A stretch of 64,000 nucleotides of DNA from Staphylococcus sp. NAM3COL9 (GCF_001431205.1 NZ_LGPC01000011.1:403596-467595); one strand, 5' to 3'. Positions 39,795-50,352 are shown, counted from the stretch's first letter. Program-made: numbers and translations. Notes: generated by a model not told the origin, from the sequence alone.

Positions 39795-41153
39795 CTATTT
39801 AGTTTGATCATCCATGATATTATATTTTTCAAGAAAATTAGTATTAAACTCTCCACTTCTGAAAATTTCATTGTTTAATAAACGAATATGGAATGGAATT
39901 GTAGTATCTATACCTAAAACGAGAAACTCGCTTAACGCGCGTATACCTGTCATAATCGTTTCTTCTCTAGTTGGCTCATGTACAATGAGTTTAGCAACCA
40001 TTGAATCATAATATGGTGGAATCGTATAATTAGTATAACATGCTGATTCAATTCTTACGCCGAAGCCACCTGGTGCTAAATATTGGGTGATTTGACCTGG
40101 AGAAGGCATGAAATTTTTATATGGATTTTCTGCGTTGATACGGAACTCCATCGCATGACCTTCTATTTTGATATCTTTTTGTTTGAAAGGCAATTTTTCG
40201 CCCATTGCAACTTTCAATTGTAATTTAACTAAATCTACACCTGTAACCATTTCTGTTACTGGGTGCTCAACTTGGATTCGTGTATTCATTTCCATGAAGT
40301 AAAAATCATTAGAATCTAAATCATATATAAATTCAATTGTACCTGCGTTTTCATAATTAACAGCTTTTGCTGCTCTGACTGCGGCATTACCCATTTCTTG
40401 TCGTTTTTCTTCAGATAAAATTGGAGATGGCGCTTCTTCTACAAGTTTTTGCATTCTACGTTGTATTGTACAATCACGTTCACCTAAATGGACAACGTTA
40501 CCAAAACTGTCACCCATTATTTGAATCTCTATATGTCTGAAATTCTCGATGAATTTCTCAAGATAAAGTCCGCTATTACCGAATGCAGTTTCTGCTTCTT
40601 GTTGCGTCATTTTAAAGCCTGTTTCCAATTCTTTTTCATTACGAGCGACACGGATACCTTTACCGCCACCGCCAGCAGTTGCTTTAATAATAACAGGATA
40701 ACCGATTTTATCGGCAATGCCTTTTGCATCGTTGATATCTTTTACAAGACCTTCGCTACCTGGGACAACAGGTACTTCAGCACGTTTCATTTCTTCTTTA
40801 GCAACGTCTTTAATACCCATCTTTTGGATAGATTCATAACTTGGTCCAATAAACTTCAGTTGGCAAGCCTCACATAGTTCAGCGAAATCACCATTTTCCG
40901 CTAAAAATCCGTAGCCAGGATGTATCCCATCACAACCTGTGGAAGTTGCGATAGATAAAATGTTTGGGATATTTAAATAAGAATCTTTGGATTGTGTTGG
41001 GCCAACGCAATATGCTTCATCAGCAATTTGAGTATGTAATGCGTCTTTATCTCCTTCAGAGTAAATAGCCACAGTTTGTAATCCTAAATCGTGACATGCA
41101 CGAATGATTCTTACCGCAATCTCTCCTCTATTTGCAATTAATATTTTATTCAT
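39795..41153 (-). CDS. accC: Acetyl-CoA carboxylase, biotin carboxylase subunit
   Basis: ATP-dependent carboxylation of biotin on AccB, first step of fatty-acid synthesis. 452 residues: MNKILIANRGEIAVRIIRAC, ATP-grasp region with KATAGGGGKGIRVA glycine loop, FIENFRHIEIQIMGDSFGN, ERDCTIQRRMQKLVEEAPSP, and the catalytic MNTRIQVEHPVTEMVTG. The ATG overlaps the accB stop codon. Confidence 0.95.
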   Translation of the reverse strand: MNKILIANRGEIAVRIIRACHDLGLQTVAIYSEGDKDALHTQIADEAYCVGPTQSKDSYLNIPNILSIATSTGCDGIHPGYGFLAENGDFAELCEACQLKFIGPSYESIQKMGIKDVAKEEMKRAEVPVVPGSEGLVKDINDAKGIADKIGYPVIIKATAGGGGKGIRVARNEKELETGFKMTQQEAETAFGNSGLYLEKFIENFRHIEIQIMGDSFGNVVHLGERDCTIQRRMQKLVEEAPSPILSEEKRQEMGNAAVRAAKAVNYENAGTIEFIYDLDSNDFYFMEMNTRIQVEHPVTEMVTGVDLVKLQLKVAMGEKLPFKQKDIKIEGHAMEFRINAENPYKNFMPSPGQITQYLAPGGFGVRIESACYTNYTIPPYYDSMVAKLIVHEPTREETIMTGIRALSEFLVLGIDTTIPFHIRLLNNEIFRSGEFNTNFLEKYNIMDDQTK

Positions 41154-41626
41154 TATTTCACCTTAAATAACGGTTGGCCATACTCTACCATTTGACCGTC
41201 TTCTACTAGAATTTCAGCAATTTCTCCAGTTACTTCAGCTTGTATTTCATTAAACAATTTCATTGCTTCTAATATACACACTGTTGATTCGTTTGTAACT
41301 GAATCTCCAACTTGCACATATGCACTTTCTTCAGGTGATGGTGATTTATAAAATGTCCCTACCATTGGTGCATTGATTGTTAGTAAGTTGTCTTCCACTG
41401 CGTTTGTATTTACTTCCTCTGAACTTTGCGTGTTTACAGGAGCTGACATTACACCTTGTTGCGGTAAAACTTGTTGCATTGGTTGTTGTGAAATTTGAGG
41501 TGTAATGATTTCAGTTTCTTTTTCTTTTTTTAAATTAACAATGTTGCCTTTATCTTCTATATTAATTTCAGTCAAGCTAGATTGATCAAGAATTTCTATT
41601 AATTCTTTAATTTCTTTAAAATTCAT
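41153..41626 (-). CDS. accB: Biotin carboxyl carrier protein AccB
   Basis: 157 residues: N-terminal short domain, Gln/Pro/Val-rich mobile linker (~45-80, QPMQQVLPQQG), and biotinyl domain with the modified Lys in CILEAMKLFNEI and the thumb-bearing APMVGTFYKSPSPEES. Coupled to accC by stop/start overlap. Confidence 0.94.
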   Translation of the reverse strand: MNFKEIKELIEILDQSSLTEINIEDKGNIVNLKKEKETEIITPQISQQPMQQVLPQQGVMSAPVNTQSSEEVNTNAVEDNLLTINAPMVGTFYKSPSPEESAYVQVGDSVTNESTVCILEAMKLFNEIQAEVTGEIAEILVEDGQMVEYGQPLFKVK

Positions 41627-41894
41627 AAGTACTGACTCCTTCAGATTGTTTTCATTTACCTAGTTTATTTTACTTTAGTGAAATGTTCAATTCAAGCATA
41701 TACATGCTTTCAATAATAAAGTATTTATCTATTATAGAGTACTATATAGATATAATTTAATGATAATTCTATTTATTATAACGTTTTTTTTATGGAATAG
41801 GGCCATGTTATTGTAAATAATTGATATTAATTTTAAATTCTTTTGAATAACACTACTATAACAGTCATTTGTTTTATTATAAAATGAAAAAATA
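41627..41894. other. Gene-free stretch between accB and the efp terminator
   Basis: AT-rich, probably containing the accBC promoter on the minus strand. A 61-codon frame here crosses the efp terminator and has no family resemblance, so I do not call a gene. Confidence 0.5.
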
Positions 41895-41934
41895 AAATAA
41901 CCTTTCCAACACTTCATGAATTGGAAAGGTTATT
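41895..41934 (-). terminator. Terminator after efp
   Basis: AATAACCTTTCCAA and TTGGAAAGGTTATT form a perfect 14-bp stem with an 11-base loop, followed on the minus strand by T-rich sequence. Confidence 0.85.
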
Positions 41935-41985
41935 AATAGATATGGTATAAACTAAAAAATAATAACTATAATCATTTTTTAAGTT

Positions 41986-42543
41986 TTAACCTCTTGAAAT
42001 ATAACTACCGTCACCTGTGTTAATTATAAGTGTATCGCCTTCATTTACAAATAACGGCACATTTAGAGTATAACCAGTTTCTACTGTAGCTGATTTTGTT
42101 GCTCCGTTAGCAGTATCACCTTTTATACCAGGTTCTGTTTCTGTTACTGTAAGTTCCACAGTTTTTGGTAATTCAACGCCAAGTGTTTCACTTTCGTAAA
42201 TTTGAATTTGAACTTCCATGTTAGCTTTTAAGAAATTCAATTCATTTTCTAAATAATCGGCTTCTAATTCTATTTGTTCAAATGTTTGATTATCCATGAA
42301 AACATGTGTATCACCATCTGCATATAAATATTGCATGCGGTGATTTTCAATCATAGCAGTTTCGACTTTTTCGCCGCCCCTGAATGTTTTCTCTTGAATA
42401 GCACCAGTTCTTAAATTACGTAATTTTGAACGCACAAATGCAGATCCTTTTCCTGGTTTTACGTGTTGGAAATCTATTACTTTCCATATACCATTATCTA
42501 CCGCAATTGTTAAGCCTGTCTTAAAATCATTGACCGAAATCAT
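41986..42543 (-). CDS. efp: Translation elongation factor P
   Basis: Rescues ribosomes stalled at polyproline. 185 residues, three beta-barrel domains; KOW-like domain I holds the loop [17 protein letters not shown] with Lys32 at the position modified in other bacteria, and the conserved tyrosine-rich domain III ends [11 protein letters not shown]. Follows pepQ by 28 bases; probably one transcription unit with it. Confidence 0.95.
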   Translation of the reverse strand: MISVNDFKTGLTIAVDNGIWKVIDFQHVKPGKGSAFVRSKLRNLRTGAIQEKTFRGGEKVETAMIENHRMQYLYADGDTHVFMDNQTFEQIELEADYLENELNFLKANMEVQIQIYESETLGVELPKTVELTVTETEPGIKGDTANGATKSATVETGYTLNVPLFVNEGDTLIINTGDGSYISRG

Positions 42544-42571
42544 TCAGTTTCCTCCTCAATTATAAGGTCTT

Positions 42572-43630
42572 CTATAAAATAATAAGGTTTTTAGCGCATT
42601 TAGTAAAGCATTCACAACCATTTTCTGTTATTAATACATCATCTTCAATGCGAACGCCACCTAATCCATCTAAATAAATACCAGGTTCAATTGTAACACA
42701 GTTATTTATCTCCAATTTAACTTCTGATTTTCTAGATAGATTGGGTCCTTCGTGTACATCTAACCCTATCCCATGTCCAAGGGAATGACCAAACGCTTCA
42801 CCATATCCTTGTTCAGTAATATAATCTCTAGCGACAGCATCTAAAGCTTTGCCTGTAATACCTTGTTTAGCAGCTTCAATGCCTTTAATATTAGCTTCTA
42901 AGACGATATTGTATACCTCTTTGAGTTTAGCATCTGGTTCACCTATAGCAAACGTACGTGTGATATCAGATGAATAGCCTTTATAATACGCACCGAAATC
43001 TAAAGTAATCAGTTCTCCTTGATGAATAACTTTATCACTTGCGACCCCGTGTGGTAATGCACCTCTATGTCCTGAGGCAACAATTGTATCAAATGAAGTA
43101 CCTTCTGACCCTAGTTCTAACATTTTACTTTCTAATTTAGCTTTTAATTGCTGTTCAGTCATACCTGCTTTTGCAATAGTTAAGATATATTCATACGTCT
43201 CATCTACAATTTCAGCAGCTTTTTGAATAAGTTTAATCTCACTATCATCTTTTACTTCTCTGATTTTTTCAATCAAACCTGAAACGCTGATTAAGCTGAT
43301 GTAGGATTTGCTTAATTGTAAGTAAGTATCATAGCTGACTAAATCACCTTCAAAGCCAACATTCTGCACGTTTAACTTTTCTAATTGTGCTTTAACTTCT
43401 TCTATGAGACCACCTTTTTGTTTAATAATCTCAAATTGAGTAGCTTGGGAAGTTGCTTGCTCTATATACCTAAAGTCTGTAATTAATATGTTTTTATCTC
43501 TCGTAATAACAAGTGCACCACTCGTGCCTGTAAATCCTGATAAATATCTTCTATTAAAATCGGTTAATACAACAATTGCTTCCAAATGCTTTGTTTCTAA
43601 GGCAGAATTCAGTTTATCTACTCTAGTCAT
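42572..43630 (-). CDS. Xaa-Pro peptidase, M24 family (YqhT-like)
   Basis: Cleaves the bond before proline in peptides, with two metal ions. 352 residues: N-terminal creatinase-like domain (VLTDFNRRYLSGFTGTSGAL) and pita-bread catalytic domain with LITLDFGAYYKGYSSDITRTF (two Asp ligands), SLGHGIGLDVHEGP (His) and TIEPGIYLDGLGGVRIEDDV (Glu ligands). ATG at 43630 follows GGGAGG. The link to EF-P, a proline-related translation factor, is conserved in Firmicutes. Confidence 0.9.
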   Translation of the reverse strand: MTRVDKLNSALETKHLEAIVVLTDFNRRYLSGFTGTSGALVITRDKNILITDFRYIEQATSQATQFEIIKQKGGLIEEVKAQLEKLNVQNVGFEGDLVSYDTYLQLSKSYISLISVSGLIEKIREVKDDSEIKLIQKAAEIVDETYEYILTIAKAGMTEQQLKAKLESKMLELGSEGTSFDTIVASGHRGALPHGVASDKVIHQGELITLDFGAYYKGYSSDITRTFAIGEPDAKLKEVYNIVLEANIKGIEAAKQGITGKALDAVARDYITEQGYGEAFGHSLGHGIGLDVHEGPNLSRKSEVKLEINNCVTIEPGIYLDGLGGVRIEDDVLITENGCECFTKCAKNLIIL

Positions 43631-43720
43631 CCATCTTCCTCCCATTCAATAAATTTGTACATTTTCTTTTTATACATTAAAATGATAGCATAATTATTAT
43701 GTTAATATATAGTTTTTGAA

Positions 43721-43744
43721 TTAGGAGAAAATTAGGAGAAAATT
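43721..43744 (+). promoter_or_regulatory. Duplicated ribosome-binding site of the lipoprotein gene
   Basis: The 11-base string TTAGGAGAAAA occurs twice back to back (43721-43731 and 43732-43742), placing one GGAG at normal distance from the ATG at 43745 and a second 11 bases further upstream. Confidence 0.75.
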
Positions 43745-44332
43745 ATGAAGAAAAAAATTGTAGCTATATTAAGTGCTTCATGTTTACTAGCAGGTTGTGG
43801 TAGTCAAAATTTAGGTCCTTTAGAAGAAAAGACCACACAACTCCGTGATGAAAATCATAAATTAAAAAGTAACATTCAAGAATTAGAACAAACTATCGAC
43901 AAAGAAAAAACAAGCGTTACTTCACTAAAGAAAGACAAAGAAAACATTAAGCAGGCTAAAAGTAATAAAGAGAAAGTAACAAATTTAAAAGCATCTTCTA
44001 AATATTATCAAAATATAGTAAAAGCAATTGATCAGTATAATGATATTGAAAGTGATGTAACAAAAAATAAAAATGATAAAATGATTCTTGATAAGTTGAC
44101 TGACATTACTAATAAAATCGATTCTGCGCACACTACATATGAAAATGATATTGATAAAGATAAAATGAATGATGAAGACAAGATTAAAAAGAAAAACATC
44201 ACTAAATTAAATAAGGATCTTAGTTCAGCAATGAATGATATTAGAGATGGTTATAGCGAGAAAGATCAGAAGAAACTTAAAAAAGGACAAAAAGCCTTAT
44301 CAACTATTAGTATCGATAATAAACAAAGTTAA
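43745..44332 (+). CDS. Putative cell-wall-binding lipoprotein (YkyA-like)
   Basis: 195 residues. The N-terminus is a lipoprotein signal peptide with lipobox LLAGC, so Cys18 would be lipidated. The rest is almost entirely charged coiled coil (QELEQTIDKEKTSVTSLKKDKE and similar), with Lys/Asp/Asn-rich composition and no enzyme motif. Consistent with the YkyA/PF10368 family; function unknown. Followed 23 bases later by a small membrane-protein gene, probably cotranscribed. Confidence 0.8.
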   Translation: MKKKIVAILSASCLLAGCGSQNLGPLEEKTTQLRDENHKLKSNIQELEQTIDKEKTSVTSLKKDKENIKQAKSNKEKVTNLKASSKYYQNIVKAIDQYNDIESDVTKNKNDKMILDKLTDITNKIDSAHTTYENDIDKDKMNDEDKIKKKNITKLNKDLSSAMNDIRDGYSEKDQKKLKKGQKALSTISIDNKQS

Positions 44333-44355
44333 CAACTAAATAGGAGTGTTATAAA

Positions 44356-44574
44356 TTGAAACGAGCATTATTTTATATAATAATCGCAATCGCAGCAATT
44401 GGGTTAATCCTCAATTTAGATGCGTTTATCTTTAGTTTTGTAAGTATGGCAATTAGTTTTGCTGTATTTGCAGGGATTATATATGCGATATATTACTTCT
44501 TCTTTTTAACAGAAGATCAACGAAAGTATAAACGAGCACAAAGAAAATATAAAAGACGCAATAGAAAAAAATAA
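44356..44574 (+). CDS. Small membrane protein, staphylococcal SA1362-like
   Basis: 72 residues: one or two hydrophobic helices (~4-50) and a strongly basic tail (KYKRAQRKYKRRNRKK) that should lie in the cytoplasm. TTG start at 44356 after TAGGAGTG. I know of no function; it pairs with the upstream lipoprotein gene and ends at a strong terminator. Confidence 0.75.
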   Translation: MKRALFYIIIAIAAIGLILNLDAFIFSFVSMAISFAVFAGIIYAIYYFFFLTEDQRKYKRAQRKYKRRNRKK

Positions 44575-44636
44575 TTTTATTGTGCTATCTTACTTTTAAA
44601 ACTTTTATTCAAATCTATCTAACTTTATATGTAATC

Positions 44637-44685
44637 AAAAAAATGTGAGGATGCAGTCATTAAAGACTGTATCCTCACATTTTTT
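44637..44685. terminator. Bidirectional terminator between the lipoprotein operon and lipM
   Basis: AAATGTGAGGATGCAGTC and GACTGTATCCTCACATTT flank ATTAAA; about 20 bp with A-run before and T-run after. Confidence 0.9.
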
Positions 44686-44698
44686 GATTTCAAACATA

Positions 44699-45529
44699 TC
44701 ATTTACGATAGTTCCATTCGTCAGCTTTATATTTTTCAATGAGTTCATTCACTTCTTCTTGTTGTTTATGCGTTAAATTTAGTGGTTTAAAATCAATGTT
44801 CAACCCTTTCTTGAAACCTATCTCAAACGCCTCTTCCATTTCAGGTATTGTAATATGTCGGTCTGAAATATCGTTAATTGCCACTGCTTTTTCTACGAAA
44901 GACTCTTTCATTTTATCTTTTAAACGCTTATTTTTAAAAAGAAACATATCGAATAAATCATCAATGTCGACGTCTTGTAACAATGAACCATGTTGTAAAA
45001 TGACACCTTTTTGACGTATCTGCGCACTACCTGCTATTTTACGTCCTTCTACAACTAACTCATACCAACTAGGAGCATCAAAACATACAGCACTTCTTGG
45101 TTGTTTTAATTTTTCTCGTTCTTCTTTCGAACGTGGAATCGAAAAGGATGCTTCGAAACCTAAAGCTTTAAAACCTTGTAACAAACCTTCAGATATCACT
45201 CTGTATGCCTCTGTTACGGTCGAAGGCATCTCCGGATGAGATTCTGGTACGATAACACTATATGTAAGTTCTTTGTCATGTAGCACGCCTCTACCGCCTG
45301 TTTGACGTCTAACTAAACCATATCCTTTTTCTTGTACTTTTTCTATATCTATTTCTTTCATCAATCTTTGGAAATATCCGACAGATAATGTTGCTGGGTT
45401 CCACGTGTAAAATCTAATAACCGGATCAATTTCTCCTCTAGAAACAAAATTAAGCAGCGCTTCATCCATTGCCATGTTGAAATATGGATCGTTACTTCCT
45501 GTATTTATAAAATTCCAAGATTCAGTCAC
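44699..45529 (-). CDS. lipM: Octanoyltransferase LipM
   Basis: Transfers octanoate from acyl-carrier protein to GcvH, the entry to lipoate synthesis. 276 residues of the BPL/LPL fold: [40 protein letters not shown], catalytic Cys in [16 protein letters not shown] and [24 protein letters not shown] at 45529 gives [11 protein letters not shown], aligned with S. aureus; the frame runs up to 45568 without homology. Close to the gcv genes and the bkd complex, both of which need lipoylated proteins. Confidence 0.88.
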   Translation of the reverse strand: MTESWNFINTGSNDPYFNMAMDEALLNFVSRGEIDPVIRFYTWNPATLSVGYFQRLMKEIDIEKVQEKGYGLVRRQTGGRGVLHDKELTYSVIVPESHPEMPSTVTEAYRVISEGLLQGFKALGFEASFSIPRSKEEREKLKQPRSAVCFDAPSWYELVVEGRKIAGSAQIRQKGVILQHGSLLQDVDIDDLFDMFLFKNKRLKDKMKESFVEKAVAINDISDRHITIPEMEEAFEIGFKKGLNIDFKPLNLTHKQQEEVNELIEKYKADEWNYRK

Positions 45530-45553
45530 ACTAAAAACCCCAATCAATAAATT

Positions 45554-45659
45554 AAATTGTGCTAACACTCATTTTGTGTTATCGTTTGCACTAATTGTCT
45601 AAGTTTGTCAGCACTATCCAATAAATTTAATGGAAAAATTTTGATAAATTGTGCTAACA
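45554..45659. repeat. Two 14-bp direct repeats in the lipM-rhodanese intergenic region
   Basis: AAATTGTGCTAACA occurs at 45554-45567 and again at 45646-45659, 92 bases apart. The second copy lies between the -35 and -10 of the rhodanese promoter; the first is at the 5' end of the lipM frame. Confidence 0.7.
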
Positions 45660-45669
45660 GTCTTATAAT
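45641..45669 (+). promoter_or_regulatory. Predicted sigma-A promoter of the rhodanese gene
   Basis: -35 TTGATA (45641-45646), 17-base spacer, -10 TATAAT (45664-45669), 32 bases before the ATG. Strong match to consensus by eye. Confidence 0.65.
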
Positions 45670-45701
45670 ATATAATATCGGTTAATGAGGGAGGATGCAA
45701 G

Positions 45702-46088
45702 ATGAGTAATTTTTGGTTTATAGCGTTAGCAGCATTAATAATAATCATCGCTTACATGCTAATCAATTATCTTCTTAACAAGAGAGCAGTCACAGAATTA
45801 AGCCAAAATGAATTCCATAATGGTCTGCGCAAAGCTCAGGTTATTGATGTAAGAGAAAAAGTTGATTATGATTACGGACACATTAACGGTGCACGTAACA
45901 TTCCAATTACAACGTTTAAGCAAAGATATCAGGGATTGAGAACAGATCAACCTATTTATCTATGTGATGCAAATGGCATTGCAAGTTATCGTGCTGCTAG
46001 AACATTAAAGAAGAATGGTTATACAGATATCTATATGTTAAAAGGTGGATATAAAAAGTGGACTGGTAAGATTAAGTCAAAAAAATAA
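45702..46088 (+). CDS. Membrane-anchored rhodanese-like protein (YqhL-type)
   Basis: 128 residues: N-terminal membrane helix (~4-25) and a single rhodanese domain with VIDVREKVDYDYGHINGARNIP and the active-loop region PIYLCDANGIASYRAARTLK, containing the candidate catalytic Cys, then MLKGGYKKWTG. The loop (CDANGIASYR) departs from the usual CxxGxR. Probably handles persulfide sulfur or phosphate-ester chemistry at the membrane; substrate unknown. In B. subtilis yqhL also lies by gcv and lipM. Confidence 0.85.
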   Translation: MSNFWFIALAALIIIIAYMLINYLLNKRAVTELSQNEFHNGLRKAQVIDVREKVDYDYGHINGARNIPITTFKQRYQGLRTDQPIYLCDANGIASYRAARTLKKNGYTDIYMLKGGYKKWTGKIKSKK

Positions 46089-46156
46089 ATTTTATAAACA
46101 ATTATTAAGTTTATAGAATTTATTTACATTAAGTTAACTCTACATACTTATTTTTA

Positions 46157-46200
46157 TAGCTGATTATTGACCTTATTGGGTGAATAATCAGCTATTTTTA
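46157..46200 (+). terminator. Terminator after the rhodanese gene
   Basis: TAGCTGATTATT pairs with AATAATCAGCTA (46183-46194), followed by TTTTTA. Confidence 0.85.
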
Positions 46201-46265
46201 ATATCTATAAATGTATCTAAAAAGTTTTATAATGAAACGATTTTGATTAAGCATAGGATTTTAAT

Positions 46266-46317
46266 AATAAAAAAGTGCTACTCTATTATGTTTTTAACGG
46301 AGTAGCACTTTTTTTAT
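46266..46317 (-). terminator. Terminator after the gcv operon
   Basis: AAAAAAGTGCTACTC and GAGTAGCACTTTTTTT flank a 15-base loop, giving an A/T-tailed stem usable on both strands; placed 29 bases after gcvPB. Confidence 0.88.
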
Positions 46318-46345
46318 GAAAATGAGCATTCATTACTCAGACGTT

Positions 46346-47824
46346 CTATTCTTTTTCTGAACGTAAATTTTCAAATTTCAATACTGGATGACGTGCAGCT
46401 TTTGTTTCATCTAATCTATCTATAATTGTAGTATGTGGTGCTTCCAATACTTTGTCCGGATCTACTTTAGCTTCATTAGCTATTTCAATCATTTTATCAC
46501 AGAAATAATCTAAAGTTTCTTTAGATTCAGTTTCTGTCGGTTCAATCATCATACCTTCATCCACGTTAAGCGGGAAATAAATTGTAGGTGGATGAACACC
46601 GAAGTCTAGTAAACGTTTAGCCATATCTAATGTACGCACGCCGTGTTCTTTTTGTTTAGAACCACTTAAAACAAATTCGTGTTTACAATATTGTTCATAT
46701 GGAATTTCAAAGTGATCTTTTAATCGAGCTTTAATATAGTTAGAATTTAAAACAGCGGCTTCTGAAACTTCTTCAAGACCTTTATTACCCATTGTACGAA
46801 TGTAAGTATAAGCTCTTAAATAAATACCAAAGTTACCGTAAAACGGTTTAACACGCCCGATTGAATTTTCAATATCATTATCATATTTATATTCATTACC
46901 TTCTTTGATAACCATAGGTTTTGGTAAGAAACTAGCAAGTTCTTTCTTAACACCTACTGGACCTGAGCCTGGTCCACCGCCACCGTGAGGACCTGTGAAT
47001 GTTTTGTGTAAGTTTAAGTGTACAGCGTCAAAACCCATGTCACCTGGTCTTACTTTATCCATAATTGCATTTAAATTTGCACCATCGTAGTATAATAAGC
47101 CTCCTGCTTCATGAACGATATTTCTGATATCCATAATATTTTTTTCGAAAATACCTAAAGTATTAGGGTTAGTCAGCATAATTGCTGCCGTTTTTTCATT
47201 AACTAAACGTTTTAAATCATCAATATCAACTTCACCGCGTTCATTTGATTTAACTGTAACTGCTTTGAATCCTGCAAATGCAGCTGAAGCTGGGTTTGTA
47301 CCATGTGCTGAGTCAGGAACAATCACTTCGTCACGGTGACCTTCGCCATTTTTTTGATGATAGGCTTTAAAAATCATTAATGCAGTCCATTCACCATGCG
47401 CACCAGCAGCTGGTTGTAATGTAACTTCATCCATACCTGTAATTTCTTTTAACTCTTCTTGCAAACTATGAATAATTTCTAATGAACCTTGTACTTGTGA
47501 TTCATCTTGTAATGGATGTGATTCTGCGAATCCTGGTATTCTAGCAATTTTCTCATTAATTTTAGGGTTATATTTCATCGTACATGAACCTAATGGGTAA
47601 AATCCTGAATCAACACCAAAGTTTTTGTTTGAGAGTTCGGTATAATGACGTACCAAATCTAATTCTGCAACTTCTGGTAACTCTGCTTTGTTTTTTCTGA
47701 TGAATTTATCATCTAGTAATTTATTCACAGCACCATTATCAATTTCTTTTTGTGGTAACGAATATGCATAACGATCCTTTTTAGAACGTTCGAAAATTAG
47801 GGGACTAGATTTACTTACTACCAT
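46346..47824 (-). CDS. gcvPB: Glycine dehydrogenase (decarboxylating) subunit 2
   Basis: PLP-containing half of the P-protein of the glycine cleavage system. 492 residues with the PLP-lysine motif [34 protein letters not shown] and [16 protein letters not shown]. Forms a heterotetramer with GcvPA and hands the aminomethyl group to lipoylated GcvH. The start overlaps the end of gcvPA by 14 bases. Confidence 0.95.
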   Translation of the reverse strand: MVVSKSSPLIFERSKKDRYAYSLPQKEIDNGAVNKLLDDKFIRKNKAELPEVAELDLVRHYTELSNKNFGVDSGFYPLGSCTMKYNPKINEKIARIPGFAESHPLQDESQVQGSLEIIHSLQEELKEITGMDEVTLQPAAGAHGEWTALMIFKAYHQKNGEGHRDEVIVPDSAHGTNPASAAFAGFKAVTVKSNERGEVDIDDLKRLVNEKTAAIMLTNPNTLGIFEKNIMDIRNIVHEAGGLLYYDGANLNAIMDKVRPGDMGFDAVHLNLHKTFTGPHGGGGPGSGPVGVKKELASFLPKPMVIKEGNEYKYDNDIENSIGRVKPFYGNFGIYLRAYTYIRTMGNKGLEEVSEAAVLNSNYIKARLKDHFEIPYEQYCKHEFVLSGSKQKEHGVRTLDMAKRLLDFGVHPPTIYFPLNVDEGMMIEPTETESKETLDYFCDKMIEIANEAKVDPDKVLEAPHTTIIDRLDETKAARHPVLKFENLRSEKE

Positions 47825-49163
47825 TTAATTCACCCGCTTTCTTAACAAATGTGTCTATTTCATCTTTCATTCTTAATTCTGTTACCGCAATCAACATATG
47901 ATTATTAAAGTCTCCAGAAGCTTCACTTAAGTCAAATCCTCCAATAATTCCTTCTTCAATTAGTGCATCGTTAACTGCTTTAACTGGTTTATCGAATTTA
48001 ACTACAAACTCATTAAAAGATGTGCCTTTAGCAACTTCAAAACCAGCTTGTTTGAACTGATCTTTAGCATAATTAGCATTTTCAAAGTTTCTTACCGCGA
48101 TATCATAAATACCTTGTTTACCTAGAGCTGACATACAGATTGAGGAAGCTAAAGCATTTAATGCTTGGTTTGAACAAATATTTGATGTCGCTTTATCACG
48201 ACGAATATGTTGTTCACGTGCTTGTAAAGTTAATACAAAACCACGATTGCCATCTCCATCTTCAGTTTGCCCTACCAAACGGCCAGGTATTTTTCTCATT
48301 AATTTTTTAGTTGTTGCGAAGAAACCACAATGCGGCCCACCAAATTGTGCAGGTATACCAAATGGTTGTGTATCTCCAACAACAATGTCTGCTCCGAAAC
48401 TACCTGGAGGCGTTAATAAACCTAAAGCAAGTGGGTTTGCGTATACAATCATTAAAGCCTTTTTATCTTCAATAAATGAATTAATTTTTTCTAAATCTTC
48501 AACAGAACCATAGAAATTTGGATATTGTACAGCAACTGCTGCAGTATCATCATCAACCGCTGCTTCTAGTTTATCTAAATCTGTAATCGTACCATCTAAA
48601 TCAACTTCAACGATTTCAAATTCTTCACGTGTTTTAACATAAGTTCTTAATACCTTTAAAGCTTGATAGTGTAGCCCCTTTGATACAACAACTTTGTTTT
48701 TGCGTGTTTGGTTGAACGCCAAAATACATGCTTCCGCAAAACTTGTAATGCCATCATACATTGATGAGTTAGCTATATCCATATCAGTTAATTCACAAAT
48801 TAACGTTTGAAATTCGAAAATTGCTTGTAATTCACCTTGAGAGATTTCTGGTTGGTAAGGTGTATACGCGGTATAAAATTCTGAACGTGAAATCATTGCA
48901 TCAACAACTGCTGGAGCATAATGATCATACACCCCTGCGCCTAAAAATGATGAATGCGTTTCTTTAGTAACGTTTTTGTTTGCAATTCTGCTCAATCTCT
49001 TACTTAATGTTGTTTCTGATTCAGCATCAGGTATAGCTAATTCTCTTCCCAGTAAGATATCTTTTGGAACGTCTCCAAAAAGTTCTTCAATAGAACTAGC
49101 TCCAATAGTATCTAACATTTCCTTTTTATCTTGCTCTGTTAATGGAATATAACGGTGACTCAT
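47811..49163 (-). CDS. gcvPA: Glycine dehydrogenase (decarboxylating) subunit 1
   Basis: 450 residues, the other half of the split P-protein. Family features [53 protein letters not shown] and [19 protein letters not shown]. Follows gcvT by 17 bases. The fourth component (GcvH) is encoded elsewhere, as normal in staphylococci. Confidence 0.95.
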   Translation of the reverse strand: MSHRYIPLTEQDKKEMLDTIGASSIEELFGDVPKDILLGRELAIPDAESETTLSKRLSRIANKNVTKETHSSFLGAGVYDHYAPAVVDAMISRSEFYTAYTPYQPEISQGELQAIFEFQTLICELTDMDIANSSMYDGITSFAEACILAFNQTRKNKVVVSKGLHYQALKVLRTYVKTREEFEIVEVDLDGTITDLDKLEAAVDDDTAAVAVQYPNFYGSVEDLEKINSFIEDKKALMIVYANPLALGLLTPPGSFGADIVVGDTQPFGIPAQFGGPHCGFFATTKKLMRKIPGRLVGQTEDGDGNRGFVLTLQAREQHIRRDKATSNICSNQALNALASSICMSALGKQGIYDIAVRNFENANYAKDQFKQAGFEVAKGTSFNEFVVKFDKPVKAVNDALIEEGIIGGFDLSEASGDFNNHMLIAVTELRMKDEIDTFVKKAGELNGSK

Positions 49164-49180
49164 AGTAACACCCCTTTGGA

Positions 49181-50272
49181 TTATTTAGTAATTTGGTTTT
49201 TCTTAACAATTTTAGCTTTAAGTTGTCTTTTTCTAACTTGCACAATCACTTCTTTTCCCATTTCAAAAGCATCGCGATTGATTAAAGCTAGTCCAATTGA
49301 CTTACCACTCAATGGCGACTGTGTACCAGAAGTGATTTCACCAATTTCATTGCCATCTAAATCATAGACTGTGTAACCAGTTCTTGGAATACCTTTGTCT
49401 ATCATTTCTAAACCAACAGTTCTGCGTTTAGAACCATTTTCTTTTTGATCTTTTAGTACACTTTTACCAATAAAATCAGCTTCGATTAATGGTTTTGCAG
49501 CAAATGCAATACCAGCTTCATATGGTGTTATAGACTCCGTTAAATCTTGACCATGTAGGGGCAGTCCAGCTTCAAGTCTTAATGTATCTCTTGCACCTAA
49601 GCCACAAGGTTGTACATCGAATTCAAGAATTCTTTCCCATAAGTAAGATGTATCTTCTGCATTACAATAAATTTCGAACCCATCTTCACCTGTATAACCT
49701 GACTGCGAAAGAATTACATTCTTTCCAAAGAATTCAACGTTTTGTTTAAAATCAAAAGGTTTCATTTCTGCTATGTCAACGTTGACATGTTGTTTAACTA
49801 AATCACGTGCTTTTGGACCTTGAACTGCTAATTGACCATAATCATTTGACACATTAATCACTTCTGCATCAAAATTTGTAGCATTTTCTTTCATCCATTC
49901 AAAATCTTTATCTGTATTGCCAGCATTTACTACTAATAGATAAACTTTTTCATCTAATTTATAAGTAATTAAATCATCAATAATTCCACCGTTTTCATTA
50001 CATAGCGCGGTATATTGAGCTTTAGTAGTAGTTACGTTTTCAATATCATTTGAAAGAAGATATTGCACTAATACATTTGCTTCAGAACCTTTAATAATAA
50101 TTTCTCCCATATGACTTACATCAAACAAGCCAATTTCAGTTCTTACTGCATTATGCTCTTCTTTTATACTTGAAAACTGAACTGGCATTGCCCAGCCACC
50201 AAATTCCACGATTTTAGCCCCGCTATCAACAAAATTTTGATAAAGCGGTGTATGTTTTAGTTCGTTAGACAT
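49181..50272 (-). CDS. gcvT: Aminomethyltransferase (T-protein)
   Basis: Transfers the methylene group from aminomethyl-lipoyl-GcvH to tetrahydrofolate, releasing ammonia. 363 residues with [56 protein letters not shown] and [19 protein letters not shown]. First gene of gcvT-gcvPA-gcvPB, directly controlled by the glycine riboswitch and terminator in its leader. Confidence 0.95.
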   Translation of the reverse strand: MSNELKHTPLYQNFVDSGAKIVEFGGWAMPVQFSSIKEEHNAVRTEIGLFDVSHMGEIIIKGSEANVLVQYLLSNDIENVTTTKAQYTALCNENGGIIDDLITYKLDEKVYLLVVNAGNTDKDFEWMKENATNFDAEVINVSNDYGQLAVQGPKARDLVKQHVNVDIAEMKPFDFKQNVEFFGKNVILSQSGYTGEDGFEIYCNAEDTSYLWERILEFDVQPCGLGARDTLRLEAGLPLHGQDLTESITPYEAGIAFAAKPLIEADFIGKSVLKDQKENGSKRRTVGLEMIDKGIPRTGYTVYDLDGNEIGEITSGTQSPLSGKSIGLALINRDAFEMGKEVIVQVRKRQLKAKIVKKNQITK

Positions 50273-50298
50273 GAAGAAACCTCCTAAAAATTTTATAA

Positions 50299-50332
50299 AA
50301 AAAAACAGGGTAGATTAATCTACCCTGTTTAA
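50299..50332 (-). terminator. Attenuator hairpin of the gcv riboswitch
   Basis: AACAGGGTAGA and TCTACCCTGTTT around a TTAA loop, followed on the minus strand by a long T-run. It lies between the glycine aptamer and gcvT, the position of a riboswitch-controlled terminator. Confidence 0.88.
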
Positions 50333-50352
50333 GATACTCCAGGAATGCGTCA

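Noticed and set aside
40488..40877. 129-codon plus-strand frame
   Set aside because: Antisense to accC in a strongly conserved region; His/Phe-rich shadow.
41732..41917. 61-codon minus-strand frame between accB and efp
   Set aside because: Includes the efp terminator hairpin, is extremely Lys/Ile/Tyr-rich and has no homologue I recognise.
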